Positions 14,732 to 21,386 of a DNA stretch of 34,282 nucleotides are shown piece after piece; position 1 is the first letter of the stretch; every line of letters starts with the position of its first letter. The translations under genes were made by a program, and so were the position numbers. This stretch comes from Streptomyces sp. ISL-36. Its GTDB lineage: Bacteria > Actinomycetota > Actinomycetes > Streptomycetales > Streptomycetaceae. The stretch is taken from positions 1 through 34,282 of the forward strand of contig NZ_JAGGOS010000083.1 in the NCBI RefSeq assembly GCF_018614205.1. The letters are read 5' to 3'. The notes below the pieces were generated by a model, which made no database searches, was not told the origin of the DNA, and worked only from the letters and a program-made list of their open reading frames with translations.

Positions 14732-14804
14732 TGGATACACCGATGTATCCAGTCAACCGTTCGGGACGGTCGGGACCCTCGCGCTTTCTAATGTCGAGCA
14801 TTAA
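14732..14804. promoter_or_regulatory. Two candidate TetR operators between the FAD dehydrogenase and tetR genes
   Basis: Site 1 (14732-14751) is a perfect 8-bp inverted repeat, TGGATACA-CCGA-TGTATCCA, 11 bp from the FAD dehydrogenase start. Site 2 (14790-14804) is TAATG-TCGAG-CATTA, 12 bp from the tetR start. Their positions suit repression of both divergent promoters by the adjacent TetR protein. The two sites do not share a sequence, so one may be incidental. Confidence 0.6.
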
Positions 14805-14815
14805 CATGGGCGCCC

Positions 14816-15475
14816 GTGGCGAGGACATCGGGACCCGAGACCCGGGAGAAGCTGATCCGTGCGGCGGAGGAGATCTTCGCCGCCCAGGGCGTCCACGGCG
14901 CCCAGTTGCGCGACATCGTCGCGCTGGCGGGCCAGAGCAACCCGTCGGCCGTCCAGTACCACTTCGGATCGCGCGCGGGGCTCCTCGACGCCGTGATGGC
15001 CGGCCGCCAACGCCGTACGGAGAAGGTCCTGGCCCCTCTCCTCGCGGCCGCCCCGGACGAGGTGCGGGAGCTGCTCGCCGCCCTGATCACCGCGGAGGCG
15101 AGCGAGCTGCGCACCGAGCGCGGCCGGCGCTGTCTGCGGATCTCCGCCCAGCTCAGCCATGAGAGCGGAGTCCGCGCCCGCACCCCGCATCCGGCGCTCG
15201 ACGGCACCGTCCACTGGCGGCTGATCGAACGGGTCGAGACCTGCCTGGCCGAGCTGCCCGATCCCTTGCCCGAGCCGCTGCGGCTCGAACGCCTCGACCT
15301 GGCGCTCACCGTCGTCGGCGCGGCGATGGCCGATCGGGCCCGGCAGTACCTCGACGGCACCGAACCGCTCACGAGCGAGGCGCTCTTCCTCGCCGACCTT
15401 GTCGAGACCACCACGGCGCTGCTCCTGGCCGCGCGGCCGCAGAGCGGCCCCGGACCCCGAAGGGACCCCGCATGA
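14816..15475 (+). CDS. TetR-family regulator of the steroid-type cassette
   Basis: A 219-residue regulator. The N-terminal helix-turn-helix is ETREKLIRAAEEIFAAQGVHGAQLRDIVALAGQSNPSAVQYHFGSRAGLLDAVM (about 8-62), with the TetR-specific YHFGS-like motif. The C-terminal ligand domain is helical and variable, so the effector is unknown. The GTG start begins MARTSGPETREK. The stop codon overlaps the ATG of the hydroxysteroid dehydrogenase (ATGA at 15472-15475), showing coupled expression. It is divergent from the FAD dehydrogenase, with two palindromes in the shared promoter. Autoregulation and control of both neighbours is the natural inference. Confidence 0.9.
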   Translation: MARTSGPETREKLIRAAEEIFAAQGVHGAQLRDIVALAGQSNPSAVQYHFGSRAGLLDAVMAGRQRRTEKVLAPLLAAAPDEVRELLAALITAEASELRTERGRRCLRISAQLSHESGVRARTPHPALDGTVHWRLIERVETCLAELPDPLPEPLRLERLDLALTVVGAAMADRARQYLDGTEPLTSEALFLADLVETTTALLLAARPQSGPGPRRDPA

Positions 15476-16236
15476 ACGACCTCACCGGCAGGACCGTCCT
15501 GGTCACCGGAGGCGCCCGTGGCCTGGGCGCCGAGACCGCCCGGCAGGCCGTCGCCGCCGGCGCGAACGTCGTGATCACCGACGTACTGGACGAGGAGGGC
15601 GGGACGACCGCCGCCGAACTGGGTGAGCGGGCGCGCTTCCGCCACCACGACGTGACCTCCGAGGAGGAGTGGGCCGCCGCCGTCGCCTTCGCGGTCGCCG
15701 AGTTCGGGGGGCTGCACGGTCTGGTGAACAACGCCGGGATCGCCACCGGCGCCTTTCTGGAGACCGAGTCCGTCGACCACTTCCGCAAGGTCCTCGACAT
15801 CAACCTCACCGGCGTCTTCATCGGCATGAGGACCGCGATCCCGGCGATGAAGGAGGCCGGCGGCGGCTCGATCGTCAACATCTCCTCGGCGGCGGGCCTG
15901 ATGGGTCTGGCGCTGACGGCGGGCTACGGCGCCTCCAAGTGGGGTGTGCGCGGCCTGACGAAGATCGGCGCGGTGGAGCTCGGCACGGCGGGTATCCGCG
16001 TCAACTCGGTCCACCCGGGCATGACGTACACCCCGATGACGGCGGCCGTGGGCATCGAGCGCGGCGAGGGGAAGTACCCGAACACCCCGATGGGGCGGGT
16101 CGGCGAGGCGTCCGAGACGGCGGGCGCGGTCGTCTTCCTGCTGTCGGACGCGGCGTCCTGCGTGACGGGCGCCGAGCTGGCCGTGGACGGCGGCTGGACG
16201 ACCGGTCCGACGGTGAAGTACGTCATGGGGCAGTGA
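15472..16236 (+). CDS. 3-alpha-(or 20-beta)-hydroxysteroid dehydrogenase, SDR family
   Basis: A 254-residue classical short-chain dehydrogenase. Cofactor motif TGGARGLG (12-19) and structural NNAG (86-89) are present; the catalytic residues are Ser139, Tyr152 and Lys156 (NISSAAG...YGASK). The sequence agrees strongly with the tetrameric 3-alpha,20-beta-hydroxysteroid dehydrogenase of Streptomyces exfoliatus/hydrogenans as I recall it, including LVNNAGIATGAFLETESV, KVLDINLTGVFIGM, RVNSVHPGMTYTPMTA and the C-terminus GGWTTGPTVKYVMGQ. It interconverts steroid ketone and alcohol groups with NAD(H). The natural substrate in Streptomyces is unclear. Translation is coupled to tetR by a 4-nt overlap. 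Confidence 0.93.
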   Translation: MNDLTGRTVLVTGGARGLGAETARQAVAAGANVVITDVLDEEGGTTAAELGERARFRHHDVTSEEEWAAAVAFAVAEFGGLHGLVNNAGIATGAFLETESVDHFRKVLDINLTGVFIGMRTAIPAMKEAGGGSIVNISSAAGLMGLALTAGYGASKWGVRGLTKIGAVELGTAGIRVNSVHPGMTYTPMTAAVGIERGEGKYPNTPMGRVGEASETAGAVVFLLSDAASCVTGAELAVDGGWTTGPTVKYVMGQ

Positions 16237-16289
16237 GTTCCGTGGACCGTGGGGCGGCGAGCGCCGGGGGCCGGTGATTTCATGGCGGG

Positions 16290-16823
16290 ATGACCGACCC
16301 CGCCGAAGAGATCCTGGACGTCGTCGACGAGAACGACGAGGTGATCGGACGGGCCCCGCGCGCCGAGGTGTACGCACGGGGCTTGATCCATCGCTGCACC
16401 TTCGTCCTCGTCAGGGACGCCGAGGACCGGATCTTCGTCCACCGCCGCACCCCCACGAAGCTGCTCTTTCCTTCCCTGTACGACATGTTCGTCGGCGGTG
16501 TCGTCGGCGCCGGCGAGTCGTACGACGAGGCAGCGCTGCGCGAGGCCGAGGAGGAGCTGGGCGTGAGCGGCCTGCCCGCGCCCGAGCCGCTCTTCCGCTT
16601 CCTGCACGACTCCGGGGGCGTCGCGGGGAAGTGGTGGTCCGCCGTCTACCAGGTGCGCTGCCTCCTGCCGGTGGAGCCGCAGGTGGAGGAGGTCGCCTGG
16701 CACGCCTTCCTGCCCGAGGAGGAGCTGGCGGCACGGCTCGGCGAGTGGGCGTGGGTGCCGGACGGTCTCGACGCGTACCGGCGGCTGAGGGAGCACCGGG
16801 CGGGCAGATCACCCGGCGGATAG
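16290..16823 (+). CDS. Nudix hydrolase (YfcD/IPP isomerase-like)
   Basis: A 177-residue Nudix protein that hydrolyses a nucleoside diphosphate derivative; the specific substrate is not predictable. The complete Nudix box GX5EX7REUXEEXGU lies at 70-92 (Gly70, Glu76, Arg84, Glu85, Glu88, Glu89, Gly91), supplying Mg ligands. The N-terminus EEILDVVDENDEVIGRAPRAEVYARGLIHRCTFVLV and the following HRRTPTKLLFPSLYDMFVGGVV are typical of the YfcD subgroup, related to isopentenyl-diphosphate isomerases. It starts 53 bp after the hydroxysteroid dehydrogenase and may be read from the same transcript. The DUF202 genes follow 9 bp downstream. Confidence 0.9.
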   Translation: MTDPAEEILDVVDENDEVIGRAPRAEVYARGLIHRCTFVLVRDAEDRIFVHRRTPTKLLFPSLYDMFVGGVVGAGESYDEAALREAEEELGVSGLPAPEPLFRFLHDSGGVAGKWWSAVYQVRCLLPVEPQVEEVAWHAFLPEEELAARLGEWAWVPDGLDAYRRLREHRAGRSPGG

Positions 16824-16832
16824 GGTGCCCGG

Positions 16833-17228
16833 GTGAGCGACTTCGTACAGAGCCTGAGGTTGTGGTTCGCGCCTCAGCGGATCCGGGACGAGGGCGAGAC
16901 GCCCGACTATCGCTTCTCGCTGGCCAACGAGCGTACGTTCCTCGCCTGGATCCGGACCGCGCTCGCCCTCGTCGGTGGCGGTTTCGCCGTCGACCAGTTC
17001 CTGCCGGATCTGCGCTGGGGGGTACGGGTCGGGCTTGCGCTGGCCCTGCTCGGCGCGGGTGTGCTGTGCGCCCTGCGCGCGGTGAACCACTGGGTGCGGT
17101 GCGAGCGGGCGATGCGGCGCGGGCAGGATCTGCCCGTCTCGCGTTTTCCGACGGTGCTGAGCCTCGCCGTGGCGGTGGTGGCGCTGGCGATGGTGGTGGT
17201 CGTGGTCTTCGGCTGGGCCGGAAGGTGA
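16833..17228 (+). CDS. DUF202/YidH-family membrane protein
   Basis: A 131-residue protein with three predicted membrane segments (about 42-60, 66-85 and 107-127). The family signature precedes the first: RFSLANERTFLAWIRTALALVGGGFAVDQF, with the conserved NERTFLAWIRT. Function is unknown. The GTG start at 16833 lies 9 bp after the Nudix stop. Its stop overlaps the GTG start of a second, shorter DUF202 protein (GTGA at 17225-17228), so the pair is translationally coupled and may form a heteromeric complex. Confidence 0.88.
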   Translation: MSDFVQSLRLWFAPQRIRDEGETPDYRFSLANERTFLAWIRTALALVGGGFAVDQFLPDLRWGVRVGLALALLGAGVLCALRAVNHWVRCERAMRRGQDLPVSRFPTVLSLAVAVVALAMVVVVVFGWAGR

Positions 17229-17533
17229 CGTCGTCCCGGGACCCGGGGCTGCAGCCGGAGCGGACGCGGCTCGCGTGGCGGCGTACGACGCTGACCTGCA
17301 CGGTCGTGGCGGTACTCGCCGGCAAGCAGGCGATCCACGACGACATCACGGCGGCGGGGGTGGCGGGCGCCTCGGCCTCGGCGCTGGTCTGGGTGGGGTT
17401 TCTGGCCGTCGGCCACCGGCGGATCCAGGCCTTGGAGGCGGCCCGGCCGCAGGCGCTCTCGCACCGGGGCGCGCTGCTGGTGGCGGCCTGCACGATCGCG
17501 CTGGCGGCGTTCGCCGTCGCGGTGATGCTCTGA
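17225..17533 (+). CDS. Second DUF202-family membrane protein, 102 aa
   Basis: This short gene begins at a GTG that overlaps the previous stop. It encodes a signature like its neighbour's, LQPERTRLAWRRTTLTCTVVAVLAGKQA, followed by two more hydrophobic segments (AGVAGASASALVWVGFLAVG and ALLVAACTIALAAFAVAVML). It is a diverged partner rather than an exact duplicate: the motif reads PERTRLAWRRT against NERTFLAWIRT. It is easily missed because the frame stays open far upstream inside the Nudix and first DUF202 genes. Function unknown. Confidence 0.85.
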   Translation: MTSSRDPGLQPERTRLAWRRTTLTCTVVAVLAGKQAIHDDITAAGVAGASASALVWVGFLAVGHRRIQALEAARPQALSHRGALLVAACTIALAAFAVAVML

Positions 17534-17680
17534 TCCCGACGGGACGACGGTACTGACGGGACGGCGGGGCTGACGGCGGGGCGACGTGGCTGACGGGACG
17601 GCGGAGCTGACGGAACGACGGGGCTGACGGGGCGCGCCCGACGGGACGACCGGCCGGACCGCTGACCGGCGCTGACGGGG
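17531..17680 (+). repeat. Degenerate about 17-bp tandem repeats starting at the DUF202 stop codon
   Basis: Units resembling TGACGGGACGGCGGGGC start at 17554, 17571, 17591, 17608 and 17625, with weaker ones to about 17680. The first related unit begins with the stop codon TGA at 17531. Nothing else is recognisable between the DUF202 stop and the quinone reductase stop. Confidence 0.8.
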
Positions 17681-17710
17681 CGGCGGGCCGCGACGGACGG
17701 CAGGTGCCGG

Positions 17711-18649
17711 TCAGCCGGGCCACTCCACCGTGACCACGACCTTGCCGTTCAGTCCTCCCTCCGCGTTGGCGCGCTGGGCCTCGGCCGCCTGTTCGAGGGG
17801 GAAGGTCTTCGCGACGTTCACCGACAGCGCCCCCTCCTCGACCAGGGCGGCGAGCGCGGCCAGGTCGTCCGGGTCGGGGCGGACCCAGAAGTAGCGACCG
17901 CCGAGGCCGATGACCTCGCCGTCGGCGATGGACGCCAGGCGCCCCTCGGGCGCCAGGACCTCAGGGGTGGCCTTGAGGAAGGGACCGCCGATGGTGTCGA
18001 AGGCCGCGTCCACGCCCTGCGGGGCCAGGGCGCGGACCTGTTCGGCGAAGGTCCGCTCGTCGTAGAGCACCGGCTCGGCGCCGAGCTCCCGGACCCGGTC
18101 CTGGCCCGCCTCGCGCGCCGCTCCGATGACCCGGCAGCCGAGGTGGCGGGCGATCTGGACGGCCATGGAACCGACCCCGCCGGCGGCCGCGTGCACCAGG
18201 ACGGTCCCCCCCTCGCGCACCGCCAGGGCCTGGTGGAGCACCTGATAGGCCGTGAGACCGGCCAGCGGAAGGGCCGCGGACTCCTCGAAGCCCAGGGTGC
18301 GGGGCTTGCGGGCCAGGGTGCGGACCGGGGCGGCGACGTACTCGGCGAAGGTGCCGTGGCAGAGGAAGTCCTCGCGGACGTAACCCATGACCTCGTCACC
18401 GACGGCGAACTCGGTGACGGAGACGCCGGGCTGAACGACGACTCCGGAGACGTCCCAGCCGGGGATGACCGGGAAGACGGCGTCCATCATCCCGTCGAGG
18501 TATCCGGCCTGGGCCTTCCGATCGACCGGGTTCACAGCGGCGGCGCGCACCTTGACGAGCACGTCGTCGGGACCGACCTTCGGGTCGGGCCGCTCGCCGT
18601 ACTCGAGCACCTCTGGTCCCCCGTACCGGCTGTAGCTGATCGCCTTCAT
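17711..18649 (-). CDS. NAD(P)H:quinone oxidoreductase-like, zinc-free medium-chain reductase
   Basis: A 312-residue MDR-superfamily enzyme. GroES-like N-terminal domain: MKAISYSRYGGPEVLEYGERPDPKVGPDDVLVKVRAAAVNPVDRK; this lacks the Cys/His zinc ligands of true alcohol dehydrogenases. The Rossmann half has TVLVHAAAGGVGSMAVQIARHLGCRVIGAA, the NADPH-binding AAxGGVG motif. It likely reduces a quinone or enone. The ATG at 18649 gives the canonical MKAI start; an upstream ATG would add 12 Arg-rich residues. It is convergent with the DUF202 pair and reads in the same direction as the F420-reductase-like gene upstream (58 bp gap), so a two-gene operon is possible. Confidence 0.9.
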   Translation of the reverse strand: MKAISYSRYGGPEVLEYGERPDPKVGPDDVLVKVRAAAVNPVDRKAQAGYLDGMMDAVFPVIPGWDVSGVVVQPGVSVTEFAVGDEVMGYVREDFLCHGTFAEYVAAPVRTLARKPRTLGFEESAALPLAGLTAYQVLHQALAVREGGTVLVHAAAGGVGSMAVQIARHLGCRVIGAAREAGQDRVRELGAEPVLYDERTFAEQVRALAPQGVDAAFDTIGGPFLKATPEVLAPEGRLASIADGEVIGLGGRYFWVRPDPDDLAALAALVEEGALSVNVAKTFPLEQAAEAQRANAEGGLNGKVVVTVEWPG

Positions 18650-18707
18650 ACCCCGAACCCTCAGGGTGCTCCGCGCACGCCGCAAGCCGGATTCCCCCGA
18701 CAGTGCG

Positions 18708-19394
18708 TCAGCCGCCCATCGCCGCCGGGGGCGGCAGCAGGGTGCGCGGGTCGTGGCCGGAGTGCCAGAGTCCGATGAGGAAGGCGGTGGCCGCCTCCAG
18801 CAGATCGGCGTGGGCGAGCGGGCCGGTGACGAGCGGCGCGCAGCCCATGTCCTTCGCCAGTGTGGCGACGAGGGCGAGGGCCTCCTCGTCGTCGCCGCAG
18901 AGCGGGACGCTCAGCGGGCCGTCGGCGAAGACGGGCGGGGTACGGCTCCAGACGGCGGGGGTGACGTGGTTGAACGCCTTCACGACCCGGGCGCCGGTGG
19001 CGGCGGCGATCCGGCGGGCGGCGCCCGGGCCTTCGCCGGTGGTGAGAGTGGGTCCCCCGCCTTCGCCGGTGGTGAGGGTGAGTCCCCCGCCTTCGCCGGT
19101 GGTGAGGGTGGGTCCCGGGCCGATGGCGTTGGTGCAGTCGACGAGAATCCGGCCGCGCAGCTCGCCCACGGCGTCCAGTACGGGGAGGACCGCGTCGTAC
19201 GGGAGGGCGAGCAGGGTCGCGTCGCCGAAGCGGGCCGAGTCGGCGAGGGTGCCCGGGCGGGCGCCGATCCGTGCGGCGAGCGCGCCGGCCCGCGCCGGGT
19301 CCCGGCCGCCGACGAGGATCTCGTGGCCGGCGCGGGCCCACTGTCCACCGAGCGCCTCGGCCATGTTCCCCGTGCCGATGATTCCGATCCGCAT
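18708..19394 (-). CDS. NADPH-dependent F420 reductase family protein with an in-frame repeat insertion
   Basis: A 228-residue Rossmann protein. The dinucleotide motif is MRIGIIGTGNMAEALGGQWARAGHEILVGGRDP; the later RGRILVDCTNAIGPG, GARVVKAFNHV and VPLCGDDEEA follow the family order. These proteins use NADP(H) with F420 or other partners; the exact partner is unknown. Between DCTNAIG and ARRIAAATGARVVKAFN a segment of three 10-residue repeats, (GP/GL)TLTTGEGG, extends a loop that is short in the family. The gene is divergent from an HxlR regulator with 79 bp between them, a frequent pairing for redox genes, so the HxlR protein is the likely controller. Confidence 0.86.
   Translation of the reverse strand: MRIGIIGTGNMAEALGGQWARAGHEILVGGRDPARAGALAARIGARPGTLADSARFGDATLLALPYDAVLPVLDAVGELRGRILVDCTNAIGPGPTLTTGEGGGLTLTTGEGGGPTLTTGEGPGAARRIAAATGARVVKAFNHVTPAVWSRTPPVFADGPLSVPLCGDDEEALALVATLAKDMGCAPLVTGPLAHADLLEAATAFLIGLWHSGHDPRTLLPPPAAMGG
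19031..19120 (-). repeat. Three 30-bp tandem repeats inside the F420-reductase-like gene
   Basis: Units at 19031-19060, 19061-19090 and 19091-19120 are near-identical and preserve frame, encoding ten residues each (TLTTGEGG core). They look like a recent minisatellite expansion. Confidence 0.95.
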
Positions 19395-19473
19395 GTCCGC
19401 TCCCTGTGATGGTGTGGGCCGATGCGAACGACGTTAGGGATGCCCGTGGTTACCGAATGGTGCGTGAACGCCG

Positions 19474-19839
19474 ATGCATGACCGTCTGCTCGCGGACTGC
19501 CGGGCCCGGCTCGGCTTCGATCTGCTCGCGAACACCTGGAACGCCGTGGTGCTGTACGCCCTGGCGGAAGGGCCGCGCCGCCCCCGTGAGCTGCGCGCCG
19601 GGATCGGCGGGATCAGCGCGAAGGTGCTCACCGAGACGCTGCGCCGCCTGGAGGGGTACGCGTTGGTCGAACGGCACGCGTACGCCGAGTCGCCGCCGCG
19701 CGTGGAGTACGCGCTCACCGCGCTGGGCCGCACGTTGCTCGGGCCGATCGAGGCGCTGGGGCGCTGGTCGGCCGAGTACGGCGACGCGTTCGCCGACGCC
19801 CAGGGGTGGAATCAGGACGAGCAGGACATTCAGGGCTAG
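19474..19839 (+). CDS. HxlR-family winged-helix regulator
   Basis: A 121-residue MarR-like transcription factor. The family pattern is LLANTWNAVVLYALAEGPRRPRELRAGIGGISAKVLTETLRRLEGYALVERHAY, then PRVEYALTALGRTLLGPIEALGRWS, the HxlR wing and C-terminal helix. One Cys near the N-terminus (CRARLG, Cys9) corresponds to the position used as a redox or electrophile sensor in several HxlR proteins, which is inference here. It is divergent from the F420-reductase-like gene. The ATG at 19474 is the only in-frame start close to the domain. Confidence 0.9.
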   Translation: MHDRLLADCRARLGFDLLANTWNAVVLYALAEGPRRPRELRAGIGGISAKVLTETLRRLEGYALVERHAYAESPPRVEYALTALGRTLLGPIEALGRWSAEYGDAFADAQGWNQDEQDIQG

Positions 19840-19877
19840 CCTGGAGGCGTCATCCACACCCGCACAGAGGCGAGGTC

Positions 19878-20174
19878 ATGACCGTTCTCCACCATGAGCA
19901 CCCGACCCACGAGCACACCCACGGCCCGGCCTGCGGCCATCCGGCCGTCGAGCACGAGGGCCATGTCGACTACGCCCACGACGGTCATCTGCACCGGGAG
20001 CACTCGGGCCACTGGGACGAGTGCGAGCGGCACGGGCACGTCGCTCACGAGGGACACACCCACGAACACGGCCCCGGCTGCGGGCACACGACGGTGACCC
20101 ACGGCGACCACCAGGACTATGTCCACGACGGGCACCGGCACGCGGCGCACGACGGGCACTGGGACGACCACTGA
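19878..20174 (+). CDS. Histidine-rich internally duplicated protein, probable metal-binding
   Basis: A 98-residue protein with 29 histidines, 3 cysteines (19, 49, 68) and many Asp/Glu. It is made of two copies offset by 49 residues: HTHGPACGH with HTHEHGPGCGH, and HVDYAHDGHLHREHSGHWDEC with HQDYVHDGHRHAAHDGHWDDH. Such composition implies binding of Zn, Ni, Co or Cu, either as a buffer or chaperone; this is inference. No signal peptide or membrane segment is seen, so it is probably cytoplasmic. The ATG follows a GAGG-GAGG-type site (GAGGCGAGGTC). A strong terminator lies 14 bp after the stop. I do not recognise a named family. Confidence 0.88.
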   Translation: MTVLHHEHPTHEHTHGPACGHPAVEHEGHVDYAHDGHLHREHSGHWDECERHGHVAHEGHTHEHGPGCGHTTVTHGDHQDYVHDGHRHAAHDGHWDDH

Positions 20175-20188
20175 GGTTTCCGCGGGAC

Positions 20189-20226
20189 GGGCTCGACTGG
20201 CAGGCTGCCACCTGTCAGTCGAGCCC
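20189..20226 (+). terminator. Terminator after the histidine-rich gene
   Basis: A 15-bp stem with one G-T wobble (20189-20203 with 20212-20226) and an 8-nt loop, followed by TTCT. Confidence 0.87.
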
Positions 20227-20258
20227 TTCTCGTTCGTCCTGCCCGTCCGGGGGATTCC

Positions 20259-21170
20259 TTGTCCGTCACCGATCCGTACGTCCGCCCGCTCGCACCGGGC
20301 GTCCACGCCTTCGTCCAGCCCGACGGGGGCTGGTGTCTGAACAACGCCGGCTTCGTCGGCGACGCCGGCGAGACCCTGCTCGTGGACACGGCCGCCACGG
20401 AGCGGCGGGCCCGGCTGCTGCGCGAGGCGGTGCTCGCCGAGGGACTCGCGCTCCCCCGGACGATCGTCTCCACCCACCACCACGGCGACCACACCTACGG
20501 CAACGGGGTCTTCCTGCCCGAGGCGCGGATCGTCGGGCACGAGAACTGCCGGACCGAGCAGCTGGCGGCCGGCCGCCAGCTCCATCTGCTGTGGCCGCGA
20601 ACCGACTTCGGCGACATCGAGGTGAAGCCGCCGACGCTCACCTACCGCGAGCGGCTGACGCTGCACGTCGGCGAGGTGGAGGTGCGCGTGCTGCACCCCG
20701 GGCCCGCGCACACGACCGGCGACTCGATCGTCCATCTCCCGGAGCAGGGTGTCGTGTTCACCGGGGACCTGGTCTTCCACGGCGGGACGCCGTTCCTGCC
20801 GATGGGCTCGCTCGCCGGATCGCTGCGGGCGCTCGACCTGCTGCGCTCGCTGGACGCGGCGACGGTGGTGCCGGGGCATGGACGGGTGACGGACCCGTCG
20901 GCGTACGACGCGACGGAGCGGTATCTGCGATGGGTCGCGGAGCTGGCGAAGGAGGGGTACGCGCAGGGGGCGACGCCGCTGGAGACGGCGCGGCGGGCGG
21001 ATCTCGGGGAGTTCGCCCGGTGGCGGGAGAGCGAGCGACTGGTGGCCAACCTGCATCGGGCGTACGCGGAGCTGGACGGGCTGCCGGAGGGGTCGCCGCT
21101 CGACGCGGCGGCGGTGTTCGGGGACATGGCGGCGATGAACGGGGGCGTGCCGGTGGCGTGCCACGCGTGA
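20259..21170 (+). CDS. MBL-fold metallohydrolase (quinoprotein relay/SoxH-like group)
   Basis: A 303-residue metallo-beta-lactamase-fold hydrolase. The zinc motif STHHHGDHTYGN supplies the HxHxDH ligands; further ligands lie in HPGPAHTTGDSIV, FTGDLVFHGG and VVPGHGRVTD. The N-terminus VHAFVQPDGGWCLNNAGFVGDAGETLLVDT is typical of this subgroup. The TTG at 20259 is taken as start because GGGGGA lies just upstream and the family N-terminus begins there; no ATG or GTG is suitably placed. It has no signal peptide. The substrate is unknown. Its last codons resemble the tandem repeats that follow the stop. Confidence 0.87.
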   Translation: MSVTDPYVRPLAPGVHAFVQPDGGWCLNNAGFVGDAGETLLVDTAATERRARLLREAVLAEGLALPRTIVSTHHHGDHTYGNGVFLPEARIVGHENCRTEQLAAGRQLHLLWPRTDFGDIEVKPPTLTYRERLTLHVGEVEVRVLHPGPAHTTGDSIVHLPEQGVVFTGDLVFHGGTPFLPMGSLAGSLRALDLLRSLDAATVVPGHGRVTDPSAYDATERYLRWVAELAKEGYAQGATPLETARRADLGEFARWRESERLVANLHRAYAELDGLPEGSPLDAAAVFGDMAAMNGGVPVACHA

Positions 21171-21351
21171 GGGCCGTCCCGGTGGCGTCCCGTGCGGACG
21201 GGCCGTCCCGGTGGTGTCCCGTGCGGACGGGCCGTCCCGGTGGCGTGCGCGCGGGACGGGCCGTGCCCTGCGGCGTGCGTGCGCGCTTGACGGGCCGTGC
21301 CCTGCGGCGTGCGCGCTTGACGGGCCGTGCCAGGCGTTCCGGGCCGGCCCG
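21171..21351 (+). repeat. 29-34-bp tandem repeats immediately after the MBL gene stop
   Basis: Units beginning GGGCCGTSCC start at 21171, 21200, 21229, 21258, 21292 and 21322. The first three are 29 bp and nearly identical. The gene's last codons (from about 21143, GTGCCGGTGGCGTGCC) look like an ancestral copy of the unit. Confidence 0.88.
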
Positions 21352-21386
21352 TCGTGACGGCGGGAAGGCGCCGCGGCGGGAGGGTG

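Noticed and set aside
20117..20494. Minus-strand frame opposite the histidine-rich gene
   Set aside because: It has no ribosome site, overlaps the terminator and two good plus-strand genes, and its Ser/Arg-rich composition is that of a shadow.
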